A DNA stretch of 64,000 nt from Roseateles sp. YR242 (GTDB taxonomy: Bacteria > Pseudomonadota > Gammaproteobacteria > Burkholderiales > Burkholderiaceae_C): the NCBI RefSeq assembly GCF_900109745.1, contig NZ_FOAV01000011.1:124001-188000 (forward strand). Direction: 5' to 3'. Of this stretch, positions 14,201 to 21,610 are shown one piece after another; the stretch's first letter is position 1, and each line of letters starts with the position of its first letter. The notes below the pieces were generated by a model that worked only from the letters and a program-made list of their open reading frames with translations, did no database searches and was not told the origin of the DNA. The translations under genes and the position numbers were made by a program.

Positions 14201-15324
14201 CCGACACCACCACGCACTGGTGGCGCCTGCGGGCCGTTGATGAACTGGGCGCGGCCAGCGCCTGGGGCGCCTCCACCGTGCTGTATGTGAGCACGGCCGC
14301 CTACCAGCCGCCGAGCATCCAGATCACGTCGCCCACGGGCAATGTGACCCCCACCGTGCTGGCCAGCGGCCAGAAGGTGGTGACACTGAGCTGGTCGGCC
14401 GTGGATGCCAACATCGAGCCCACGGTGGCGCTGTATTACTCCACCAGGCCCGGCGATTTCGCCGGCAGCCTGATCGTGGATGGCCTGCGCTACCCCGCCG
14501 GCACCCATGCCGACAGCTACCAGTGGGATGTGACCACCCTGGCGCCCGGCACCTATTACGTCTACGGCGTCATCTATGACACCAAGGGCGCCGCACAGGC
14601 CTATGCAGCCGGCACCGTCGTCATCCCCAATCCGGGTTCCAGCGGCCAGGTGCTGGTGTCCACCACCACGCTCGCGACCAACGAGAACGGCGCCAAGGCC
14701 ACCTTCCAGGTGAAGCTGGGCAGCGCACCGACCTCGAACGTCACCATCGGGCTGAACGTGACGGATGCGAAGGAGGGCTCGGTCTCCCCCAGCACGCTGG
14801 TCTTCACGGCCGCCAATTGGTCCGCCTACCAGACCGTCACGGTCACCGGGCTGGACGACTGCACGGCGGATGGCGACAAGACCTACAGCGTGGTGCTGGC
14901 CAAGGCCACCAGTCTGGACCCGAACTACGCCGGTGTCACCGGCCCCGCCGTCACCGTCACCAACAAGGACATGGGCAGCCGCGCTACAACGACCTACCCG
15001 TCGCTGCAAGTGTGCAAATTCGCGGTTCAGTCCGAAACGCAGTCGTCGTTGGGTTGGCACTACGCTTTCACCACGGAATGGACCAACACCGGTGTGCCTT
15101 TGTCCAAGGTCGGCGCGGTGTTCCAATGCTGGTCCAGCCCGGGCGTCACGCCCGCCGGCATCACGCTGGAAGACGGAGTGACCGCCTTCGGCGCCATCGG
15201 TCGAGGAGAGACCATCAAGGTCACCAACACCGTCGGCTTGCGCAGCACCACCCGCCTGGCCGACCCGATCGCGTTTGTTCGCCAATGCGCCTGGTGGGGC
15301 GTTACTCCCACCGTGGCGCCGTGA
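11290..15324 (+). CDS. Multi-domain secreted protein with FN3-like and Calx-beta-like modules
   Basis: About 1,344 residues. The start is uncertain: GTG 11272, ATG 11290, 11302 and 11365 are all in frame and none has a strong ribosome site. A hydrophobic signal (GAAVMATAALLCPTMNAQA) lies 30-60 residues in, so either the signal has an extended N-region or the true start is ATG 11365. A CARDB-like conserved-beta region follows. Next come an Ig/cadherin-like module ending before a Pro-rich linker (~13010) and four FN3-type modules with the YYWRVKA / HWWRLRA signature (bases ~13060-14310). A Calx-beta-like domain (NENGAKATFQVKLGSAPTSN) precedes a short C-terminal tail. No enzymatic motif. It sits 46 bases before gspG and is a second candidate substrate or surface component of the secretion operon. 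Confidence 0.78.
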   Translation: MESAMANWVGKQGSEASGGRGGSGAMATAARRMGAAVMATAALLCPTMNAQADDSVCARVKIEIKQELTLERQAFDAEMKISNQLDGASLTDVGVVVQVTDELGVPVLVSDDPNNLNAKFFIRISNKENIAAVDGSGVVNALSTATVNWLLIPAPGSAGNNPAGKKYLVGARLTYKFGAETQTLDVSPDVITVKPLPLLTLDYFLQQDVIGDDPLTPEIEAVEPATLGVRVKNNGFATAKNLKIDSAQPKIVENNQGLLINFKLTGSFVDDAPTQNTLLINFGDIAPNTGKMGRWLLETTLAGKFTEFTATFSHADELGGALTSLLQATNAHFLIRDVRVDLPGRDSVRDFLAKDSDAIRVYESDGPDTDVTDRSGVAQLTAGSSSNGVAAYRITFPATAGFAYVKLPDPFNGTKALGTVQRSDAKQMLPENVWLSKTRNLEAKRWEYWVNVFDVNTTGSYDTQFEAPPTASLPPAVQYIPDRTVDEEKQVSFLVEASSPAGKPVTLSAAPLPVGATFTPQATDPLAPTVARAVFDWKPAKGMAGSYLITYTATDGTLSSSRSAIIKVNSSTPPPGPGTPTVDAPVSGAQVTKLRPTLSVMASSQSQDPTVQLQFELYRDEAMTQLVDSAFVAKAGAIGGIEQATAWQPTVQLDDNTRYWWRARGFDGKQTYSPWVSAYFFVNLYNDPPESFNLTSPAPAAEVGTLQPALSWTNSSDRDGDAITYVVTVYSDAGLTERVAVSDSLPAGANGTTSWTLPTPLNNHATYYWNVAARDALGAETASAARPFVMNTGNSAPSAPVIVSPVAGSISPNSTTVLSVQSGTDADGDLITYIFEIDRVATFDSGDKLSSGAVIRSGGAVTTWAATGLVEDTRYYWRVKAQDGRAETAWEVSSFLMSTVNDAPPTPTVRNPGTGAWSSTLQPVLEANPVLDPEGDKVRYEFEVYKDAALTKRVWGGVSDTTSIVTGVALADTTTHWWRLRAVDELGAASAWGASTVLYVSTAAYQPPSIQITSPTGNVTPTVLASGQKVVTLSWSAVDANIEPTVALYYSTRPGDFAGSLIVDGLRYPAGTHADSYQWDVTTLAPGTYYVYGVIYDTKGAAQAYAAGTVVIPNPGSSGQVLVSTTTLATNENGAKATFQVKLGSAPTSNVTIGLNVTDAKEGSVSPSTLVFTAANWSAYQTVTVTGLDDCTADGDKTYSVVLAKATSLDPNYAGVTGPAVTVTNKDMGSRATTTYPSLQVCKFAVQSETQSSLGWHYAFTTEWTNTGVPLSKVGAVFQCWSSPGVTPAGITLEDGVTAFGAIGRGETIKVTNTVGLRSTTRLADPIAFVRQCAWWGVTPTVAP

Positions 15325-15334
15325 CTTGCGTCAT

Positions 15335-15354
15335 GCCCCGTCGAGGGACGGGGC
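15335..15354 (+). terminator. Hairpin between the exoprotein gene and the secretion operon
   Basis: A perfect 8-bp stem (GCCCCGTC / GACGGGGC) with a four-base GAGG loop starts ten bases after the stop of the FN3/Calx-beta gene and ends 16 bases before gspG. No T-run follows, so it is more likely an mRNA-stabilising or attenuating stem than a full intrinsic terminator. Confidence 0.5.
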
Positions 15355-15370
15355 GTCTACCCTTAGCAGT

Positions 15371-15820
15371 ATGAAAACCGTGTCCGACATTTACCCCACG
15401 CCTCGCCGCAGGCCTCGCGCCACCCGCGGTTTCACCTTGCTGGAACTGCTGGTGGTGATCGTCATCATCGGCCTGCTGGCCGCCTATGTCGGCCCGCGTT
15501 ATTTCTCGCAACTGGGCAAGTCGGAACGCAGCACGGCCAAAGCGCAGATCGAAGGCCTGGGCAAGGCGCTGGACGCCTACCGCCTGGACACCGGCCGCTA
15601 TCCGACGACGGAACAGGGCCTCAATGCGCTGTACGTCAAGCCGACCGATGAGCCCAAATGGAACGGCCCCTATCTGCAGAAGGCCGTGCCGTTGGATCCC
15701 TGGGGGCAAGCCTATGTCTACCGCACCCCCGGTCAGGGCGGTGACTTCGACCTGTCTTCCAACGGCCGTGACGGCCAACCGGGCGGCGAAGGCGATGGCG
15801 CGGACATTACCTATCGCTGA
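15371..15820 (+). CDS. gspG: Major pseudopilin, GspG-like
   Basis: 149 residues. The prepilin peptidase site is RG|FTLLELLVV (cleavage after about residue 20), with the required Glu at mature position 5 and a hydrophobic N-terminal helix. The C-terminal part carries the standard GspG landmarks: RYPTTEQGLNALY, WNGPYLQKAVPLDPWG and the Asp/Gly-rich calcium-binding end (SNGRDGQPGGEGDGADI). GspG polymerises into the pseudopilus that pushes cargo through the secretin. A 20-residue basic leader precedes the cleavage site, longer than usual. It is the first gene of a run in which almost every following gene overlaps its neighbour, so it probably opens the operon. Confidence 0.93.
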   Translation: MKTVSDIYPTPRRRPRATRGFTLLELLVVIVIIGLLAAYVGPRYFSQLGKSERSTAKAQIEGLGKALDAYRLDTGRYPTTEQGLNALYVKPTDEPKWNGPYLQKAVPLDPWGQAYVYRTPGQGGDFDLSSNGRDGQPGGEGDGADITYR

Positions 15821-15865
15821 CCTTCATGCTGACCCGCGCGCCGCTGGCGTGGACGGGAGCCGCTG

Positions 15866-17110
15866 ATGAGTGCGCAACAGCAATCCAATGCAGCGCCGCG
15901 TGCCCTTGGCAACGCGGCGCGCGGCATTCGTACGCGCCTAAAAGTACGTACGCCGGACGGGGCCGTGCGCTGGATCGAGCAGGTGGACATGAGCGAGGCG
16001 GACGCCGTGCGCGTTGCCGTCTCGCAAGGTGCCAAGGTGCTCGCCGTGGAACGCGGCCAGGTGACCGAGGCCGCGCCGAAGGGCGCGCGCTTCGGCCTGC
16101 TGCTCTTCACGCAGGAGCTGCTGGCGCTGCTGGACGCCGGCCTGAACCTGACTGAGGCGCTGGCTACCCTGCATGCCAAGGAGCGGCAGCTGCTCGCGCG
16201 CGAGGTGCTGGGGCGCATGCGTCAGCAGCTGGAGGAGGGGCGCAGCTTCTCCGACGTGCTGGCCGCCATGCCGCAGCACTTTCCCGAGGTCTATGCGGCC
16301 ACCGTTCGAGCGGCTGAACGTACCGGTGACCTGCCGCGCGCACTGGCGCGCTACATCGCCTACCAGCTGCAGTTCGACGTGATCCGCAAGAAGCTGGTCT
16401 CGGCGGCGATCTATCCGGTGATGCTGCTGGTGGTTGGCAGCTTCGTGGCGCTCTTCCTGCTGGGTTATGTGGTGCCGCGTTTCAGCGCGGTGTATGAATC
16501 GTCCGGACGGGAACTGCCCTGGATGTCGGCCATGCTGCTGGGCTTTGGCAAGGCGCTGTACGGCCACTGGCAACTGGCGCTGGCCGGCGCCGTCGGCCTG
16601 GGCGGCTTGCTGGTGGCTGTGTTCAGCCGGCCGGCCGGTCGCCTGGCGCTGCTGCAGGCGGTGCTGTCCATGCCAGGGCTGGCCGAGAAAGCCAAGGAGT
16701 TCCGCCTGGCACGTTTCTACCGCGCGGTCAGCCTGCTGCTGGCGTCGGGCATTGCCTTGCCGCGTGCCATCGGCATGGTGGGCGGCCTGCTGGGCCCGGC
16801 CGAGCAGTCGCGTCTGGCGCAGGCCCGGCTGGCCATCGAGCAGGGGCAGTCCTTGTCGACGGCGCTGCTGGCGGTGCAACTGGCCAGCCCGGTGGCGGAG
16901 TCGCTCATCAAGGTGGGTGAACGCTCGGGCCAACTGGCCGACATGCTGGAGCGCACGGCGCGTTTCCAGGACGACGATTTTGCGCGCTGGGTCGACTGGG
17001 CTTCCAAGTTGATCGAGCCCTTGTTGATGACGGTGATGGGTGTCGTGATCGGCGCCATCGTGGTGTTGATGTACATGCCAATCTTTGATCTTGCGGGGAG
17101 CCTCCAATGA
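15866..17110 (+). CDS. gspF: Type II secretion inner-membrane platform protein GspF-like
   Basis: 414 residues with the two-repeat GspF/PilC architecture: two cytoplasmic helical domains (FTQELLALLDAGLNLTEAL near 80-105 and FYRAVSLLLASGIALPRAI near 285-305) and three hydrophobic helices (about 175-195, 230-255, 385-410). An extra N-terminal ~70 residues form a small beta domain typical of GspF proteins. It anchors the ATPase and is thought to recruit pseudopilin subunits. GGGAGC precedes the ATG by a few bases. Its stop codon overlaps the gspE start by four bases, so translation is probably coupled. Confidence 0.92.
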   Translation: MSAQQQSNAAPRALGNAARGIRTRLKVRTPDGAVRWIEQVDMSEADAVRVAVSQGAKVLAVERGQVTEAAPKGARFGLLLFTQELLALLDAGLNLTEALATLHAKERQLLAREVLGRMRQQLEEGRSFSDVLAAMPQHFPEVYAATVRAAERTGDLPRALARYIAYQLQFDVIRKKLVSAAIYPVMLLVVGSFVALFLLGYVVPRFSAVYESSGRELPWMSAMLLGFGKALYGHWQLALAGAVGLGGLLVAVFSRPAGRLALLQAVLSMPGLAEKAKEFRLARFYRAVSLLLASGIALPRAIGMVGGLLGPAEQSRLAQARLAIEQGQSLSTALLAVQLASPVAESLIKVGERSGQLADMLERTARFQDDDFARWVDWASKLIEPLLMTVMGVVIGAIVVLMYMPIFDLAGSLQ

Positions 17111-18792
17111 CCCGCACCACGACTCCCATCACGCCTGAACTGGTGGCCCGTGCACGGGCTTTGCCCGGTGGCATCGAGCAGTCGCTCATCCATCGCCTGC
17201 AGGACGTGGCGGCCCTGGCGCCCGAGCCGCTGATGGACGCCCTGGGCGAGAGCTTCGGCTACGCCGTGCTGCCCATGAGCCGTCTCCAGGCGCTGCGCCC
17301 GCTCTTTGACCAGATTCCCTATCCTGAGGTCATGCAGCGGCGGGTGCTGGCGGCAGCCGATGAGGGCGGTCAGGTGCATCTGGTGCTGAGCGACCCCTTT
17401 GACGGCGATGCCGAGACCTGGGCGTTGCGCCGGCTGGCTGCCTCTGCGCCTGCCGTGACACCGGCGGTCGGCCTGTGCCACCCCGATGATCTGCAGGCCT
17501 ACCTCGCGCAGCAGGAACGGCAGCTGCGAGCCATCGACGGTTTCGATGGCGACACGACGGCCGGCAGTGGCGAAGAGGTCGCCGCCGTCATCACCCTGGC
17601 CAGCATCAACGACAACACCAGCCCGGTCGTGCGGCTGGTCAACTCCACGCTCTATGACGCGCTGAAGCTTCAGGCCAGCGACATCCACCTGGAATGCGAT
17701 GCGGGTTCGCTGCATGTGCTCTATCGCATCGACGGCGTGCTGGTGCCCATCACGCAGGTGCAGGGGCAGGACATGGCGGAGCAGATCATCTCCCGCATCA
17801 AGGTGATGGCCGAGCTGGACATCGCCGAGCGCCGGGTGCCACAGGACGGCCGCTTCAAGGTGCGGGTGAACGATCGCGAGATCGATTTCCGCGTGTCCGT
17901 CATGCCCAACATCTTTGGCGAAGACGCGGTGCTGCGCCTGCTGGATCGACAGTCACTGACCGAGGAGGCTCGCTCGCTGCGGCTGGACAACCTCGGCCTG
18001 GACGCGCCCACCATGAGTGCCATCCGCCGGCTGGCGGCCAAGCCGCACGGCATGCTGCTGGTCACTGGCCCGACTGGTTCGGGCAAGACCACCACGCTCT
18101 ATGCGGCCATCACCGAGATCCACACCGGCCGGGACAAGATCATCACCATCGAGGACCCGGTGGAATACCGGCTGCCCCGGGTGCTGCAGATTCCGGTCAA
18201 CGAGAAGAAGGGCCTGACCTTCGCCCGTGGCTTGCGCTCCATCCTGCGGCACGATCCCGACAAGATCATGGTCGGGGAGATCCGTGACGGCGAGACCGCC
18301 CAGATCGCCGTGCAGGCCGCGCTCACCGGTCACCTGGTATTCACCACCGTCCACGCCAACAGCGTGTTCGATGTGCTGGGCCGGTTCCTGCACATGGGGG
18401 TGGATGGCTACAGCTTTGCCTCCGCGCTCAATGGCATCGTGGCGCAACGCCTGCTGCGGGTCACCTGCCAGCACTGCGCCGCACCGGTGACGCCGGATGA
18501 CGAGGCCCTGGCCTCGGCCGGGCTGCGCCGTGAAGATGTGGTGGGTTGGAGCTTCAAGGCCGGCGCCGGTTGTGCGCACTGTCGCGGCGCCGGGTTCAAG
18601 GGCCGACGCGCCGTGGCCGAGGTACTGATATTGGACGATGAACTGCGCGAGCTGATAGCCGAACGCGCGCCCATCTCTGCGCTCAAGCAGCGCGCGGCCG
18701 CACGAGGCCTGCGGCCGATCATGACCGCGGCGATGGCCTGGGTGGCGCAGGGCGAGACCACGCTGGAGGAGGTGGCTCGTGTCGCAGGTTGA
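17107..18792 (+). CDS. gspE: Type II secretion ATPase GspE-like
   Basis: 561 residues. A GspII_E N-domain (~1-140) is followed by the AAA-like secretion ATPase domain. Visible motifs are Walker A GPTGSGKTTT (~321-330), the Asp box IITIEDPVEYR, Walker B with IMVGEIRDGETAQIA, and the His box TGHLVFTTVHANS. The zinc-binding tetracysteine is present as CQHC (454-457) and CAHC (489-492), which is typical of GspE and PilB extension ATPases and missing from retraction ATPases. It supplies the energy for pseudopilus growth at the cytoplasmic face. It overlaps gspF by four bases and the next gene by fourteen. Confidence 0.94.
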   Translation: MTRTTTPITPELVARARALPGGIEQSLIHRLQDVAALAPEPLMDALGESFGYAVLPMSRLQALRPLFDQIPYPEVMQRRVLAAADEGGQVHLVLSDPFDGDAETWALRRLAASAPAVTPAVGLCHPDDLQAYLAQQERQLRAIDGFDGDTTAGSGEEVAAVITLASINDNTSPVVRLVNSTLYDALKLQASDIHLECDAGSLHVLYRIDGVLVPITQVQGQDMAEQIISRIKVMAELDIAERRVPQDGRFKVRVNDREIDFRVSVMPNIFGEDAVLRLLDRQSLTEEARSLRLDNLGLDAPTMSAIRRLAAKPHGMLLVTGPTGSGKTTTLYAAITEIHTGRDKIITIEDPVEYRLPRVLQIPVNEKKGLTFARGLRSILRHDPDKIMVGEIRDGETAQIAVQAALTGHLVFTTVHANSVFDVLGRFLHMGVDGYSFASALNGIVAQRLLRVTCQHCAAPVTPDDEALASAGLRREDVVGWSFKAGAGCAHCRGAGFKGRRAVAEVLILDDELRELIAERAPISALKQRAAARGLRPIMTAAMAWVAQGETTLEEVARVAG

Positions 18793-20344
18793 GCAGACGC
18801 CTGATGTGAAGCCCGCGCGCGAGACGGGCGTGCTGCACCTGGTGGTTGGCGCTGTGCAATTGAGCGCGGCGGTGCAGCGCCGTGAAGCATGGGCGCTGCT
18901 GCCCAACATCGCCATCGAGCCGGGTGTGAATGCGCCAACGGCCACGTCCGCTCTTGCGCCTGAGCAAGCGTCCACACTTCTGGCAGCCGCCACAGCCCCA
19001 TCTGCGCCGGGAGCGGTGGCGGTGCCCACCACTGTGCTCGGTCAACTGTTGGCGGCGTTGACCCAACTGCGCGTCGACCTGCCCGCTGGCATCACCGAGG
19101 TACGTGTCCTGGTGGCCGATGGTTGGTTGAACACCACGAGCCTGCTGTGGAGCAGCGATCTGCGCCGCGGCACCACCGCCGAACTTCAGGCCCGTGTGGC
19201 GCTGATGACGTCGGGATGCGAGCCGGCGGTGGGCGACCTCGTGCGGATCGATGACGCCCCCTACGGCGCCTTGCGTCGGGTGGTGTCCTACCCCGTAACC
19301 CTGCTGGAAGCGCTGCGGCAACTGGCCGACGGTTGCGGTGCGCGCCTGTCTTCGGTGCGGCCCATGAGCGCCGCCGCCTGGGCGGCAGGGCGCGGGCAAG
19401 GGGGGCGGGCCACCGGTGGTGTCACTGCCATGGGCCTGTGCACCAAGGGCAGTGTGACGGTGCTCACCGGTGGACGCTGGCTGACCGAGGTTCATGCCCA
19501 GACCGTGGCCGGGAACCTGCCGCCATGGCCAGCCATGCAGCGCCTGTGGGCGCGCCTGCAGTTGCGCGACGCGGCGCTGGCGGGCCTGCCAACGCTGCCC
19601 GTGCTGGACCTGGACCTGGAGGACACGCCGGTTGCACGCCCTCCCACCAGCCCGCCTGAAGCGAATGCTGTGCCGGGTATCGGCGCCTCCGTTGAAGTGA
19701 GGTCCGGCCTGACGATGATGGCGCCACTGCGCTCTGCGCAGACCGCTGCGTTGCCAGGCGTGTTCTGGCTGGCACAAGTGCCTTTGGCACGCACGGCGGC
19801 GCTGGATGCCGTTCCAGCCGGGATGTCTCGCGGTTGGCGCGCCTGGTGGCCGGCAGCGGCAGCCGCTTTGGCCGCCATCACCTTCTCGGTGGGCGCCTGG
19901 CAGTCCTTCGGGGCGGTGACGGCGGCGCGTGCCCAACTGGCGGCATCGCAGCGCGCTGCTGTGCCGGTCTCAATATCCGCGCCGGTCTGGACGCGTGAGG
20001 AACTGGCCCGGGTGCGGGCGGTGAACCAGGCCGTGCGTGAACTCAATCTGCCGATCGATGCGTTGCTTGCGGCGCTTCAACCACCCCGGGACCTGCCGGT
20101 GTCCGTGCTGGGCGTGGATGTCGGTGGGTCATCGGATGGCGGTGTGGCGGGTGCCTCGACAGGACTCTCCACCCTGCGTCTGCAGGCCGAGGCTGGCAAT
20201 GCCATCGACATGACGCGCTATGTGGCGTTTGTGGGTGACCGTCGGCCCATGGTGGGCGCCTACCTGGTGCGCCATGAGGTGGTGGCCTCGCCGGACGCCG
20301 AGCGGCGCTACCGGTTCACGGTGGAGGTGACATGGCGGGACTGA
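18779..20344 (+). CDS. GspL-like assembly platform protein (secretion system X membrane protein)
   Basis: 521 residues, starting at GTG 18779 with GGAGGAGG four bases before it; the start lies inside gspE. The long N-terminal region (~1-345) has a divergent actin-like/GspL-type cytoplasmic feel (VDLPAGITEVRVLVADGWL) but no recognisable ATP-binding motif. One transmembrane helix lies at ~350-375 (WWPAAAAALAAITFSVGAW). A periplasmic coiled segment and a small ferredoxin-like domain follow. This is the GspL/PilM-PilN layout in one polypeptide, and its position directly after gspE, which GspL binds, supports the role. Sequence is too divergent for a firm family name. Confidence 0.68.
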   Translation: MSQVEQTPDVKPARETGVLHLVVGAVQLSAAVQRREAWALLPNIAIEPGVNAPTATSALAPEQASTLLAAATAPSAPGAVAVPTTVLGQLLAALTQLRVDLPAGITEVRVLVADGWLNTTSLLWSSDLRRGTTAELQARVALMTSGCEPAVGDLVRIDDAPYGALRRVVSYPVTLLEALRQLADGCGARLSSVRPMSAAAWAAGRGQGGRATGGVTAMGLCTKGSVTVLTGGRWLTEVHAQTVAGNLPPWPAMQRLWARLQLRDAALAGLPTLPVLDLDLEDTPVARPPTSPPEANAVPGIGASVEVRSGLTMMAPLRSAQTAALPGVFWLAQVPLARTAALDAVPAGMSRGWRAWWPAAAAALAAITFSVGAWQSFGAVTAARAQLAASQRAAVPVSISAPVWTREELARVRAVNQAVRELNLPIDALLAALQPPRDLPVSVLGVDVGGSSDGGVAGASTGLSTLRLQAEAGNAIDMTRYVAFVGDRRPMVGAYLVRHEVVASPDAERRYRFTVEVTWRD

Positions 20345-20982
20345 ATGCCGTGGGTGACGGTCTTCATGCCGTCGCCTGGGAAGTGAAGCGCCTGGCCCGC
20401 GTGGTGCTGCGTCGCGCCGGTGTGCCCGGTGTCGTGGCCGCAGGCGGGCTGGTGGTGGCGATAGCTGCCGTCTGGGTGGATCAGCATTCCATCGCGGTCC
20501 TGAGCAACCTGCAGCACCAGTTGGTGCGCACGCAGGCGGATTCCGTGGATATCCGCAATGTCGCCGCCCGGCCGCAAGATGATGGCCGACAGCGGCTGGC
20601 TGCCTTCGACCACGCGCTGCCGGCGCACGACGAGATTCCACAGGCCGTGGGCGAGTTGCTGATGCTGGCGGAGAACGAAAACCTGCTGGTGGACAAGGGC
20701 GACTACCGGCTGCAACTGGACCCGCAAGGCGGTTTTGTGCGTTATCGGATGACGCTGCCGGTGAAGGGCGATGCGTCCGCCGTCCGGCGCTTCATCCTGG
20801 CCTCGCTGCGTGGGCAGCGGACGCTGGCGCTGGAGAGTGTCCAGTTCAAGCGCGAAGGGGCAGGCAGCCGTGCCTTGGAGGCCCGTATCCAGTGGGTCCT
20901 GCTGGCACGGGCCACCACGGCTCGTTCATCCACGCGCCCAACGGCCACCTTGCAGGCCATGGCCGAAGGAGCAGCACGATGA
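20332..20982 (+). CDS. GspM/PilO-like membrane protein of the secretion operon
   Basis: 216 residues. A short cytoplasmic N-terminus, one transmembrane helix (~27-50, GVVAAGGLVVAIAAVWV), a periplasmic coiled-coil-prone segment (~52-95) and a compact alpha/beta domain (~105-195, with YRLQLDPQGGFVRYRMTLPV) match the GspM/PilO layout. PilO-like proteins pair with the GspL/PilN partner encoded immediately upstream to link the cytoplasmic ATPase to the secretin. Start ATG 20332 overlaps the upstream gene by 13 bases. Assignment rests mainly on architecture and gene order. Confidence 0.68.
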   Translation: MAGLNAVGDGLHAVAWEVKRLARVVLRRAGVPGVVAAGGLVVAIAAVWVDQHSIAVLSNLQHQLVRTQADSVDIRNVAARPQDDGRQRLAAFDHALPAHDEIPQAVGELLMLAENENLLVDKGDYRLQLDPQGGFVRYRMTLPVKGDASAVRRFILASLRGQRTLALESVQFKREGAGSRALEARIQWVLLARATTARSSTRPTATLQAMAEGAAR

Positions 20983-21596
20983 AATGGTCATCACGCTCGA
21001 CGGTCGGCCTCGCGCTCGCAGGAACGCTGGTGGCGGCCTACTTTGCCCCGGAACCGCAGGCTGAAGGGCTGGCATTGTCGGACAAGGCGAAGGCATCGGC
21101 AGAGCGGAACAGGTCAGGCGCGGAGCGCTCGGTTGCCGCTCCCGCCGGACGTAGCGCTGAAGGGGCCGCTGCCATGCGGGTGGATGCACAGCCGGTGGGC
21201 CGCGAAAACGCCTCTGAAGGGCAGGTTCAGGTATTGGCCCTGCGATCGCGGGACGGGAAGGATGCAGCGGACGGCGACTCGGATGCCGGCTGGTTCGGCC
21301 TGGCCGCTGCCCGCCCGCGTCCAGTGGTGGTACAGGCGCCGGTGTCGGCGCAGGAGGGCACAGCCGCACCTGAACCTACCGCGCCGGCCTTGCCCTTCCG
21401 GCCCTTCGGCCGTTACCTGGACGGCGGCGAAGACGTCGTCTTCCTCCTGATGAATGACCAGAACCTGGCCGTGCGCGTGGGCGACACCATCGCGCAGCAG
21501 TACCGGGTCGAGCGCCTGGAGGGCAACACCCTCACCTTGCGCTATTTGCCATTGGATGTCCTCCAGACGCTGGATCTGGGAGGCGGGACGAATTGA
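20979..21596 (+). CDS. GspC/PilP-like inner-membrane connector
   Basis: 205 residues from ATG 20979 (four-base overlap). An N-terminal signal-anchor (~6-22) is followed by ~110 residues of low-complexity Ala/Pro/Ser-rich linker. The compact C-terminal domain (~145-205) has the beta pattern VVFLLMNDQNLAVRVGDTI...YRVERLEGNTLTLRYLPL, which is the fold signature of GspC HR/PilP domains. Such domains contact the N-terminal domains of the secretin. Homologues in this operon type are sometimes mislabelled 'secretion system X translation initiation factor', probably because of the low-complexity linker. The gene order M-C-D fits a connector role. Confidence 0.65.
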   Translation: MKWSSRSTVGLALAGTLVAAYFAPEPQAEGLALSDKAKASAERNRSGAERSVAAPAGRSAEGAAAMRVDAQPVGRENASEGQVQVLALRSRDGKDAADGDSDAGWFGLAAARPRPVVVQAPVSAQEGTAAPEPTAPALPFRPFGRYLDGGEDVVFLLMNDQNLAVRVGDTIAQQYRVERLEGNTLTLRYLPLDVLQTLDLGGGTN

Positions 21597-21610
21597 AAGA
21601 AGTCGGGATC

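Noticed and set aside
11296-15285. 1,329-residue minus-strand frame opposite the second exoprotein
   Set aside because: No recognisable motif and amino-acid composition typical of a reverse-complemented high-GC gene.
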